Below, one piece after another: positions 26,484-33,552 of a stretch of DNA of 64,000 nt. Each line of letters starts with the position of its first letter. The stretch's first letter is position 1. Under the pieces are notes generated by a model. The model searched no databases and was not told the origin of the DNA. It worked only from the letters and a program-made list of their open reading frames with translations. Source of the DNA: Nocardia ignorata NBRC 108230 (GTDB taxonomy: Bacteria > Actinomycetota > Actinomycetes > Mycobacteriales > Mycobacteriaceae); the NCBI RefSeq assembly GCF_001612905.1, contig NZ_BDBI01000011.1, positions 62,001 to 126,000 of the forward strand, read 5' to 3'. Position numbers and translations under genes: made by a program.

Positions 26484-26942
26484 TCACCCGCAGTCCACTC
26501 GCCGCACTTCGGTGGTGGCGGCGGTGACGACCGCGCCTGCCCGATCGCACGGGCGTAGTTCGGCGAGTGGCCGGCCGTCGCGGTCCACGAGCGCCGAGCG
26601 GGGCTCGTCGTCGGCGAAGGCATGACTCTCCCCCCACTGCCGCAGCGCGACGACGACGGTGAACAGGTCGCGCCCCGCCGGCGTCAACTCGTAGACGTAC
26701 CGTTTGCCGCTCGCGGTCGCGCTGGTGCCGAGGATGCCGTCGTCGACGAGTCGGCGGAGGCGGTCGGCGAGGATGTTGCGCGCGATCCCGAGCCGCTGTC
26801 GCAACTCGGTGAACGACGCCGGCCCTTCCATGGCGTCGCGCACGATGAGCAGACTCCACCGATCACCCACCAGGTCGACAGTTCGCGCCACCGGGCAGGT
26901 GGCATCGGTCCATTCGCGGTCGACACGGACCGTCGGAGCCAT
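26484..26942 (-). CDS. HxlR-family transcriptional regulator
   Basis: A 152-residue winged-helix regulator. The HxlR hallmark is present: TCPVARTVDLVGDRWSLLIVRDAMEG, then FTELRQRLGIARNILADRLRRLVDDGIL and YELTPAGRDLFTVVVALRQWGE. The Cys near residue 14 is at the position where redox-sensing HxlR/DUF24 proteins carry their reactive cysteine, so a redox or electrophile response is possible. The ATG at 26942 has GGAGGTGGCCC upstream; an in-frame ATG at 26966 is less likely. It is divergent from an MFS exporter, with a dyad-rich 84 bp gap between them, and probably controls it. Confidence 0.9.
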   Translation of the reverse strand: MAPTVRVDREWTDATCPVARTVDLVGDRWSLLIVRDAMEGPASFTELRQRLGIARNILADRLRRLVDDGILGTSATASGKRYVYELTPAGRDLFTVVVALRQWGESHAFADDEPRSALVDRDGRPLAELRPCDRAGAVVTAATTEVRRVDCG

Positions 26943-26958
26943 GGGCCACCTCCTAATA

Positions 26959-27002
26959 GGTTGCAATTCGAAACCATTATTGCCTACCTTTGATTTGGTT
27001 TC
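26959..27002. promoter_or_regulatory. Candidate HxlR operator between regulator and MFS gene
   Basis: GAAACCA (26970-26976) and TGGTTTC (26996-27002) form an inverted repeat with centres 26 bp apart. GGTT (26959-26962) and AACC (26972-26975) with the bases between form a second partial dyad. The stretch is AT-rich for this genome and lies entirely in the divergent promoter gap. Confidence 0.45.
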
Positions 27003-27026
27003 ATTTTGCTACTCTTTGGAGGTGCG

Positions 27027-28253
27027 GTGGGTACACGACTGACGCGAGCACAACGGGTGATGCTGGCGGTGGTGTGCGCCGCGGCGGTTTCCACGATCTA
27101 CGCGATCCAGCCGGTTCTCGCCGTGGCGGGTGCGGAATTGGGGCTGTCGCCGCAGTCGTCGGGCGTCCTGATCGCCGCCGGGCAGATCGGGTATTTCGCC
27201 GGGCTGATTCTGCTGGTCCCACTCGGTGACCTGGTGAACCGCCGTCGGCTCATCGGTGGCATGCTCGCGCTCACCTCGGTCGGGGCCGCGATCACCGCCG
27301 TCGCGCCCACCGGTGTCGTCGCGGTCGCCGGGCTCGCGGTCGCCGGGGTGTTCGCGGTCGTCGTCCAGGTGACCGTGGCATATGTCGCCGCCGTTTCCGC
27401 GCCCGGTGAACGGGGCCGCAATATCGGCGCCGTCACCTCCGGTGTGGTGATCGGCATCCTCGGGGTCCGTGTCGTCGCGGGCCTGCTGGGTGACACGCTC
27501 GGGTGGCGGGCGGCCTACGCGGCGCTCGCGGTGCTCTGCGCGACGCTCGCCGTCCTCACCCGGAAGGTTTTGAGTCCGGACGTCAGAACCCGCGAAGATC
27601 GGTACACCCAGGTGCTGCGGTCCACAGGACGGCTGGTGACCACGGACCGGCTGTTTCTGAGCCGGGGCTCGATCACCTTCTTCGTCTTCGCGTCCTTCGG
27701 ATCGCTGTGGAGCGGCCTGGCGCTCCCCCTCGCCGCGCACCCCTGGTCGTTGGGCACGACCGAGATCGGGCTGTTCGGGTTGTTCGGTCTCGCGGGCGCC
27801 CTCGGCGCGGGCCGGGCCGGCCGATGGGCCGATTCCGGTCACGTGCAGCGGGTCACCGGCTCGGCCCTGCTGGTGCTCGCCGCATCCTGGTTGTTCCTCG
27901 CGCGGACCGGGACAGCGGTACTGCTCGTCGTCGGCATCGTTCTGCTCGATTTCGCCGTCCAGGCTGTGCACGTGAGCAGTCAACATGTGCTGACCACCGC
28001 ACATCCCGATCGCGCGGGCAGCGTCATCGGTGCCTACATGGCCTTCTACTCACTGGGCTCCGCACTCGGCGCGGTCACCACGACGTGGGCTTACACCGTG
28101 TGGGGATGGTGGGCGTCCTGCCTGTTCGGCGCGCTCTACGCCCTGGCCGGATTCGCCGTGTGGGCGGCGGCTCAGCTCTCACGCGGCGGCGTCACTGCCA
28201 CGCCGGAATCACCCTGGGTGCCGGTGGGATGCGCTGTCGCCCAGCGAAAATAA
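27027..28253 (+). CDS. MFS transporter (probable drug or metabolite exporter)
   Basis: A 408-residue major facilitator with about 12 helices. The N-terminal helix contains AAAVSTIYAIQPVLAVAGAELGLSP, a phrase typical of the YgaY/YdhP-like DHA1 exporters. The loop motif is DLVNRRRLIGGML. I prefer the GTG at 27027, which follows GGAGGTGCG; a TTG at 27006 and an ATG at 27060 are alternatives. It is divergent from the HxlR regulator, an arrangement common for regulator-exporter pairs. The exported compound is unknown. Confidence 0.85.
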   Translation: MGTRLTRAQRVMLAVVCAAAVSTIYAIQPVLAVAGAELGLSPQSSGVLIAAGQIGYFAGLILLVPLGDLVNRRRLIGGMLALTSVGAAITAVAPTGVVAVAGLAVAGVFAVVVQVTVAYVAAVSAPGERGRNIGAVTSGVVIGILGVRVVAGLLGDTLGWRAAYAALAVLCATLAVLTRKVLSPDVRTREDRYTQVLRSTGRLVTTDRLFLSRGSITFFVFASFGSLWSGLALPLAAHPWSLGTTEIGLFGLFGLAGALGAGRAGRWADSGHVQRVTGSALLVLAASWLFLARTGTAVLLVVGIVLLDFAVQAVHVSSQHVLTTAHPDRAGSVIGAYMAFYSLGSALGAVTTTWAYTVWGWWASCLFGALYALAGFAVWAAAQLSRGGVTATPESPWVPVGCAVAQRK

Positions 28254-28353
28254 ATGAGCCGACATTCCGGACACGGTGTGTCACCATGATTCACACGAGG
28301 CCGACATCGCGCCAGACGAGACCGGCAGAGCACGCTGAGAGGAGGAGACGACC

Positions 28354-28458
28354 GTGACACCAGCTGTACGACAGCATGATTCGAAGCCCGGATATCAGAG
28401 CACCGGACATCGCAGCGCCGAGATGCGCGAAGCCGGTCGTCTCCCCATCGCGCACTGA
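28354..28458 (+). CDS. Possible 34-residue small protein upstream of HNH gene
   Basis: GTG at 28354 is preceded by the very strong Shine-Dalgarno sequence AGGAGGAG with 6-7 nt spacing. The frame runs 34 codons (beginning MTPAVRQHDSKPGYQSTGHR) to a TGA at 28456, 39 bp before the HNH start. The product would be short, polar and Arg/His-rich, with no recognised domain or membrane segment. It may be a leader or regulatory peptide for the HNH-WhiB unit. Apart from the ribosome site there is no independent support, so this could be chance. Confidence 0.35.
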   Translation: MTPAVRQHDSKPGYQSTGHRSAEMREAGRLPIAH

Positions 28459-28497
28459 GCGCACCCCACCTCTCCCTTCCGCTCGCTTCTTCGAAAC

Positions 28498-29052
28498 ATG
28501 GTGATCCCGATGATGATTCGTCATGCCGTCGTCCCGACGGCTCCCGCGGCCGACAACTGGATACACAGCCGCGTGCTGGTGCTCAACGCCAGCTACGAGG
28601 CGCTCGACGAGATCACCGCCGATCGCGCGGTGACATTGCTGCTGAGCGGTGCCGCCGAATCCGTCATCGACCGGGTGCCGCGCTTCCCGATCCGCTCGCA
28701 GCGGCTCGAGGTGGCGTTGCCGGAGACGATCCGGTTGCTGCGCTACGTGTACCTGGCGCATGTGCGACCGGTCGGCGAGGACAGCCGCGCCACCCTGGCC
28801 GGTGTGCTGCGCCGCGACAAGCACCGCTGCGGCTACTGCGCGAACTGGGCGGCCACCGTCGACCACATTCGCCCGCGCAGCCGGGGCGGCCCCAACACCT
28901 GGGGCAACCTCGTCGCCTGCTGCGCACCCTGCAATACGACCAAGGCCGACCGCACCCCCGAAGAGGCGGGGATGCGGTTGCTGTGGGAGCCCAAGGCACC
29001 CGACCCGCTCGCCCGCACACAGCGCCGGATCTGGAAGGAGTACGCGCCGTGA
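28498..29052 (+). CDS. HNH endonuclease-family protein
   Basis: A 184-residue HNH protein. The N-terminal half (VLVLNASYEALDEITADRAV, then TLLLSGAAESVIDR) is a conserved module of actinobacterial HNH proteins. The nuclease motif includes CGYC, VDHIRPRSRGG, NTWGNLVACC and APCN, giving two CxxC zinc knuckles around the H-N-N core. The start is uncertain: ATG at 28498 has no ribosome site, whereas ATG at 28510 has GGTGA 5 nt upstream. The last codon overlaps the GTG of the WhiB gene (GTGA), so the two should be translationally coupled. The target (DNA repair, recombination or defence) is unknown. Confidence 0.85.
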   Translation: MVIPMMIRHAVVPTAPAADNWIHSRVLVLNASYEALDEITADRAVTLLLSGAAESVIDRVPRFPIRSQRLEVALPETIRLLRYVYLAHVRPVGEDSRATLAGVLRRDKHRCGYCANWAATVDHIRPRSRGGPNTWGNLVACCAPCNTTKADRTPEEAGMRLLWEPKAPDPLARTQRRIWKEYAP

Positions 29053-29294
29053 CCACCGCACTGACCGACCTGCTCACCCTGTCCGATTCCGGGCGGTGGC
29101 ATCGTGCCGCCTGCCGGGGCGACCCCAACCACGAGGCGTGGTTTCCGTACCCGTCGCAGGATTTCGACTACGCCCGCCGCATCTGCGCCGGTTGCCCGTT
29201 GCTCGCGGGGTGCACCGAGTACGCGGCGCGCACCGGTCAGTCCGGGGTGTGGGGTGGTCGTGAATACGACCGCGGCCGCGTGATCCGCGAATGA
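29049..29294 (+). CDS. WhiB-family iron-sulfur regulator
   Basis: An 81-residue WhiB-like protein. Four cysteines (22, 46, 49, 55) follow the canonical C-x23-C-x2-C-x5-C spacing for a [4Fe-4S] cluster, and the beta-turn GVWGG is at residues 66-70, followed by a short basic tail (GREYDRGRVIRE). Typical WhiB proteins bind a sigma factor and respond to NO, oxygen or redox state. The protein is at the short end of the family. The GTG at 29049 overlaps the HNH stop codon, and no separate promoter is evident. Which of WhiB1-7 it corresponds to cannot be stated. Confidence 0.9.
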   Translation: MTTALTDLLTLSDSGRWHRAACRGDPNHEAWFPYPSQDFDYARRICAGCPLLAGCTEYAARTGQSGVWGGREYDRGRVIRE

Positions 29295-29303
29295 CCGACC
29301 GGG

Positions 29304-29331
29304 GGCCGGGCGTCGACCACGACGCCCGGCC
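29304..29331 (+). terminator. Terminator of the HNH-WhiB unit
   Basis: GGCCGGGCGTCG (29304-29315) pairs perfectly with CGACGCCCGGCC (29320-29331) around an ACCA loop, starting 10 bp after the WhiB stop codon. No U-tract. Confidence 0.75.
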
Positions 29332-29407
29332 TCCGGCTGTGAGCTGCGACGATGCGCCGGGGGATGCGCGGTGCGCCGCACCGGCAACGAGTCCTTAAAC
29401 TTGCCGC

Positions 29408-31075
29408 GTGGGTACACATCGCAGCGGGACCAGATCTCGACGTATCAGCAAAGGTCCGGTTATCGCGGCATCGGTGCTCGTGGTCGTACTCGTGGCCGTG
29501 TTCGCCTGGTTCCAGTTGCGCGATCGTGCCGCCGAATCCGATGTGGCCGCCGCGGCGGAATGTGTGGAGGGGCCCGCTGCCCTCGATGTCACCGTCGACC
29601 CGGCCGTGGCCGGTCCGGTGCGTGCGGCCGCGGAACGGTTCAACGCGACAAAGCCGCGCGTGCGCGACCACTGCGCGCGCGTCGAGGTGACGGCCCGGCC
29701 GTCGGCGGCGCTCGTCGGCGCGCTGGCCGACACCAGCACCTGGGAACCGGGCCTCGGTCCGAAACCCGGGCTGTGGATCGCCGACTCGAGTCGTTCGATC
29801 GAGCTGGTTCGGGTGCCCGGTCTGATCGAGGGCACACCGGCGTCCATCGCGACGAGTCCCGTCGTGCTCGCGGTGCCTGATCCGCTGCGACAGGCACTCG
29901 AACAGCACCAGATCACCTGGGCCGACCTGCCCCGATTGCAGCAGGGCTCGCTCGACGAGATCGGCTTGAACGGCTGGGGTGGACTGCGGATGGCGCTGCC
30001 CCCGGGTGATGCGACCACCGCGGCCGCCGCCGCGATCGGGTCGGCGGTGTCGGGCACCGACCCGCTCACCGAGCAGGCCGCCGCGTCCGGGCAGGTGGTG
30101 GCCGCCATTTCCGGTCTGGCCGCCGCTGCCGAGAAACCCGCCGACCTGACCACGGCGATGGCCGCGATCAGCGCGGATCCGGCCGCGAACGATATCCACG
30201 CGGTGGCCGCTACCGCTCAGCAACTGGGGACCGGTGGGCTCACCGCGTTCCGTCCGGCGGGCACCGCGCCGCTGGCCGACTACCCGGCGGCGGTGCTGTC
30301 GGGTCCGTGGGTCGACAAGATCCAGAACCTCATCGCCTCGCGCTTCATCGACTTCCTGCGGGCTCCCGAGCAGGCGGCCGCTTTCGCCGCCGACGGTTTC
30401 GGCCCGGCCATCGGTTCGGCGCCCGCGAATCCGGGGAAGGCAGCACTCGAGAAAGTGCGCGCCACCATCGACAACCCGGTGCTCGGCGTGAATGCCACTG
30501 TGCTGCTCGATGTCTCGTCGTCCATGGGCACCACCGACGGCTCGATGACCCGGCTCGCCACGTCGGGCGCCGCGCTCGCCTCCACCCTGCAGGTGATGCC
30601 GCCAGACTTCGGGCTCGGCCTGTGGACGTTCGGCAAGAACCTCGACGGAACCAACCCCTACCAGGTGAACGTGGCCACCGGTCTGCTCACCGACACCCAG
30701 CGCAATGCCGTGGGATCGGCGGTCACCTCACTGAAGCCGAGCACGGTGAGTACCGACCAGGCGTATCCGAGTCTGCTCGCCGCCTACCGCGCCGCGGTGG
30801 CGAACTACTCCCCCGGCCGCACCAATTCGATTCTGCTCATCACCGACGGACCGGACGACGATTCCTCGCTGACCGGCGCCGACCTGCTCGCCCAGATCGC
30901 GGCGGCCAACCAGTCCGGCAAGCCGGTGCGGGTGGACATCATCGTGGTCGGCGGCGAAGGCACCCAGACCTTGCAGGAGTTGTCCGCACAGACGGGCGGC
31001 ACCTACACCCGGATGCCGACCAGCAACGATATCGGCTTCGGAACGGCCGTGGTCAAGGCACTGACCACCCCGTAG
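29408..31075 (+). CDS. Membrane-anchored substrate-binding-like and von Willebrand factor A domain protein
   Basis: A 555-residue protein with a short basic N-terminus, one membrane helix (about residues 17-36), a periplasmic-binding-like region (about 50-330) and a C-terminal vWA domain. The MIDAS metal site is DVSSSMG near residues 367-373 (DxSxS), with later ITDGPDDD completing the site. Two cysteines near the start of the extracellular part may form a disulfide. The GTG start at 29408 lies 6 nt after a TAAACT -10 element (29396-29401), which indicates a leaderless mRNA. Mycobacteria have a vWA protein close to glcB (Rv1836c), and this may be its counterpart; the assignment is from memory. 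The function is unknown; envelope assembly or sensing is plausible. Confidence 0.82.
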   Translation: MGTHRSGTRSRRISKGPVIAASVLVVVLVAVFAWFQLRDRAAESDVAAAAECVEGPAALDVTVDPAVAGPVRAAAERFNATKPRVRDHCARVEVTARPSAALVGALADTSTWEPGLGPKPGLWIADSSRSIELVRVPGLIEGTPASIATSPVVLAVPDPLRQALEQHQITWADLPRLQQGSLDEIGLNGWGGLRMALPPGDATTAAAAAIGSAVSGTDPLTEQAAASGQVVAAISGLAAAAEKPADLTTAMAAISADPAANDIHAVAATAQQLGTGGLTAFRPAGTAPLADYPAAVLSGPWVDKIQNLIASRFIDFLRAPEQAAAFAADGFGPAIGSAPANPGKAALEKVRATIDNPVLGVNATVLLDVSSSMGTTDGSMTRLATSGAALASTLQVMPPDFGLGLWTFGKNLDGTNPYQVNVATGLLTDTQRNAVGSAVTSLKPSTVSTDQAYPSLLAAYRAAVANYSPGRTNSILLITDGPDDDSSLTGADLLAQIAAANQSGKPVRVDIIVVGGEGTQTLQELSAQTGGTYTRMPTSNDIGFGTAVVKALTTP

Positions 31076-31657
31076 TCAGTCGCCCCAGACGGCCCGTAAA
31101 GGGTCGAGCGCCTCGTCCACATAGGCGGCGACGGGGCGGTCGCCGCCGTCGAGGAACCACTGTTCGAGCGCGGCGAGGTAGCCGAAGACGAGCGCGTTGG
31201 TCGCCACCTTGGCCTGCGCCTGGGTGAAGCGGCCGGTCGAGGCGAGCAGCGGTGACAGCCGCTGGCTGGTGCGGTCGGCCGAGGCATAGGCCGCGCGCCG
31301 AACCGAGGGTTCGGTGAAGTGATAGCGCAGGCTGCGCCGCCACGGGCCGGGTTCGGAGCCCGATTCGTTCGTGCCCGTGTCGTATTCGCGGACGGACCGG
31401 ATGAGGCTGCCGATCGGATCGTGCGGGTCGACGACCTTCGCCAACTGTTCGTCGCTGAGGTTGTCGAACTCGTCGGCGACGATGATGCCCTCCTTGGTGC
31501 CGAAGAGCCGGTAGACCGTCGAGGGTGAGACCTCGGCCGCGGCGGCGATCTCCTCGATGGTGACCGCGGCGAAGCCTTTCGCGTCGAACAGGTCGAGGGC
31601 GCGTTCCTGAACGGTGTGCATGGCGTTGAGCCGCCAGCGTTCGCGTAGTCCAGCCAT
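31076..31657 (-). CDS. TetR-family transcriptional regulator of the ABC pair
   Basis: A 193-residue TetR protein with its helix-turn-helix at about residues 20-60 (ALDLFDAKGFAAVTIEEIAAAAEVSPSTVYRLFGTKEGI). The ATG at 31657 appears leaderless: on the minus strand TAATCT (31664-31669) sits 6 nt before it. The stop directly abuts the stop of the convergent vWA gene. It is divergent from two ABC transporter genes. The 122 bp gap has two inverted repeats built from TGTCTG/CAGACA around the transporter promoter, so repression of that operon is the obvious hypothesis. The inducer is unknown. Confidence 0.9.
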   Translation of the reverse strand: MAGLRERWRLNAMHTVQERALDLFDAKGFAAVTIEEIAAAAEVSPSTVYRLFGTKEGIIVADEFDNLSDEQLAKVVDPHDPIGSLIRSVREYDTGTNESGSEPGPWRRSLRYHFTEPSVRRAAYASADRTSQRLSPLLASTGRFTQAQAKVATNALVFGYLAALEQWFLDGGDRPVAAYVDEALDPLRAVWGD

Positions 31658-31705
31658 GCGGCCAGATTATCAGGAAGCCACTGTCTGGTGACTGTCACTC
31701 TCATT

Positions 31706-31756
31706 CAGACATTGACTGTCTGTAACGACGCTCGTACAGTCGCTGTCTACAGACAG
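31706..31756 (+). promoter_or_regulatory. Promoter and two operators of the ABC transporter operon
   Basis: A sigma70-type promoter is visible: TTGACT (31712-31717), 17 bp spacer, TACAGT (31735-31740). CAGACA-TTGAC-TGTCTG (31706-31722) overlaps the -35 box, and CTGTCT-AC-AGACAG (31743-31756) covers the expected start site. Both use the same half-site, and further CTGTC copies occur at 31680-31695. This is a textbook repressor layout for the divergent TetR. No sequence resembling the IdeR iron box was seen. Confidence 0.7.
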
Positions 31757-31779
31757 TGACTTTCCGAATTGAGTGTGCG

Positions 31780-33552
31780 ATGACGACGACAATCGAACGT
31801 CCCGAGGCGGAGTCGGTGACGCATTCCCCGCCGCCGACTCTTGTGACATCGGTCCGCCCCCACGTGCCCGGCTTCGCCGCAGTGATGATCGCGCAGGTCA
31901 TCGGCTCACTGGCCGGGCTGGCGCCGCTGCTCGCGGTGGTCGAGGTCGGCCGGGTGCTGTTGTCGGCCGGGCCGGCCGATCACGACCGGGTGTGGCTCGC
32001 GGTGGCGATCGGTGCGATCGGTCTGCTGGTGCGGTTGGTGTTCACCGGTACGGCGGCAGGTCTCGGCCATGTGCTCGACGGCCGGGTGCAGCTGGCGTTT
32101 CGGCGGCAGCTCGCCGCCCAGCTGGGGCGCGTGCCGATCGGCTGGTTCTCGGGGCGCCGGACCGGTGAGCTGGCCAAGGTGGTCGGCGACGACGTGAGCG
32201 CGGTGCATCCGGTGCTCGCGCACGCGCCCGGTGAGCTGGTGTCGGCGTTCGTGGTGCCACTGGTGTCGCTGGCGTATCTGTGCACGGTGGACTGGCGGCT
32301 CACGCTCATCACGCTCGTTCCGGTCCTGCTCGCACTCTTGCACGTGCCACTGCTCCTGCTGCCGACGAGGGAACGTGAACAGCGGGAGTTCGACGCCGCG
32401 ATGGGTCGCATCGCCGATGCGGTGGTGGAGTTCGTGCAGGGCATCGCGGTGGTCAAGGCCTTCGGCGGTGGCGATCGGGCGCATCGGCGATTCCGCACGG
32501 CCGCAGACAAATTCGCCGATACGTTCCTGTGTTTCGTCCGTGGTCTCGCCCCGGTGGCGGCCGGGATGCAGCTGGCGTTGTCGCCGCCGTTCGTGCTGCT
32601 GGTGATTCTGAGCGGCGGCACCTTCCTGCTCACCCGTGGCGAGCTGGCCGCCGCCGATCTGCTGCCGTTCCTGCTGCTCGGGCTCGGCCTGACCGCGCCG
32701 GTCGCGGCGCTGCAACACGGTTTCGACGATCTGCAGGCGGCCGGTCACGCGATCGGCCGGATCAACGAGGTGCTCGCCGTGCGGCCACTGCCCGAACCGG
32801 CGCGACCCGTGGCTCCGCGCGGGCACCGGGTCGAGTTGCGGGACGTGCGCTTCGGCTACGACGACCGGGAGGTGCTGCGCGGTATCGATCTGGTCCTCGA
32901 GCCGGGTACCGTCACCGCGCTGGTCGGACCGTCGGGCAGCGGCAAATCGACACTGGCGCAACTACTTCTGCGATTCTTCGACCCGAGTCACGGCAGCGTC
33001 GTCCTCGGTGGTGCCGATCTGCGCGACATCGGCAGCGATCGGCTCTACCGGTCGGTGTCGTTCGTCTTCCAGGATGTGCGGCTGCTGCGCGCCTCGGTGG
33101 CCGACAATATCGCGCTCGCGGTGCCACACGCCGACCGTGAACGGGTGATCGAGGCCGCCCGGCTGGCCGTGATCCACGAACGGATCCTCGACCTGCCGTA
33201 CGGGTACGACACCGTTCTCGGCGAACAGGCCGGGCTCTCCGGCGGTGAGGCACAACGGCTTTCGCTCGCCCGTGCCCTACTGGCCGACCCCCCGGTACTG
33301 GTGCTCGACGAGGCGACCGCCTTCGCCGACCCACAGACCGAGCGGGCGTTACGCCGGGCCATGGCGAACCTGCGCGGTGACCGCACGGTGCTCGTCATCG
33401 CCCACCGACACGAAACCATCGCCGACGCCGACACCGTCGTCCTGCTGCGGGACGGCGTGATCGTCGAGCGCGGCGCACCCACCCGGCTGCTGGCCGAGAG
33501 CGGCGCGTTCGCCGCGTTCTGGCGGGCCGAACAAGGAAGCGAGCTGTCATGA
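31780..33552 (+). CDS. ABC transporter with fused permease and ATPase domains (YbtP/IrtA-like half)
   Basis: A 590-residue half-transporter: a six-helix type IV (exporter-fold) membrane domain, then an ATPase domain from about residue 340. Walker A is GPSGSGKST, the signature LSGGEAQR, Walker B VLVLDEATAFADP and the switch histidine IAHRHE. The phrase DEATAFADP, in place of the usual DEATSALD, is typical of one half of siderophore transporters such as YbtP/IrtA. It lacks the extra siderophore-interaction domain present in mycobacterial IrtA. I use the ATG at 31780; a GTG at 31756 lies inside the operator. Its stop overlaps the next gene (ATGA). The pair probably acts as a heterodimer moving a siderophore or a peptide-like compound; direction is not certain. 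Confidence 0.88.
   Translation: MTTTIERPEAESVTHSPPPTLVTSVRPHVPGFAAVMIAQVIGSLAGLAPLLAVVEVGRVLLSAGPADHDRVWLAVAIGAIGLLVRLVFTGTAAGLGHVLDGRVQLAFRRQLAAQLGRVPIGWFSGRRTGELAKVVGDDVSAVHPVLAHAPGELVSAFVVPLVSLAYLCTVDWRLTLITLVPVLLALLHVPLLLLPTREREQREFDAAMGRIADAVVEFVQGIAVVKAFGGGDRAHRRFRTAADKFADTFLCFVRGLAPVAAGMQLALSPPFVLLVILSGGTFLLTRGELAAADLLPFLLLGLGLTAPVAALQHGFDDLQAAGHAIGRINEVLAVRPLPEPARPVAPRGHRVELRDVRFGYDDREVLRGIDLVLEPGTVTALVGPSGSGKSTLAQLLLRFFDPSHGSVVLGGADLRDIGSDRLYRSVSFVFQDVRLLRASVADNIALAVPHADRERVIEAARLAVIHERILDLPYGYDTVLGEQAGLSGGEAQRLSLARALLADPPVLVLDEATAFADPQTERALRRAMANLRGDRTVLVIAHRHETIADADTVVLLRDGVIVERGAPTRLLAESGAFAAFWRAEQGSELS

Noticed and set aside
31658..31779. IdeR/DtxR iron box before the siderophore-type ABC genes
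   Set aside because: No TTAGG...CCTAA-like 19 bp palindrome is present; the dyads are of the TGTCTG type instead.
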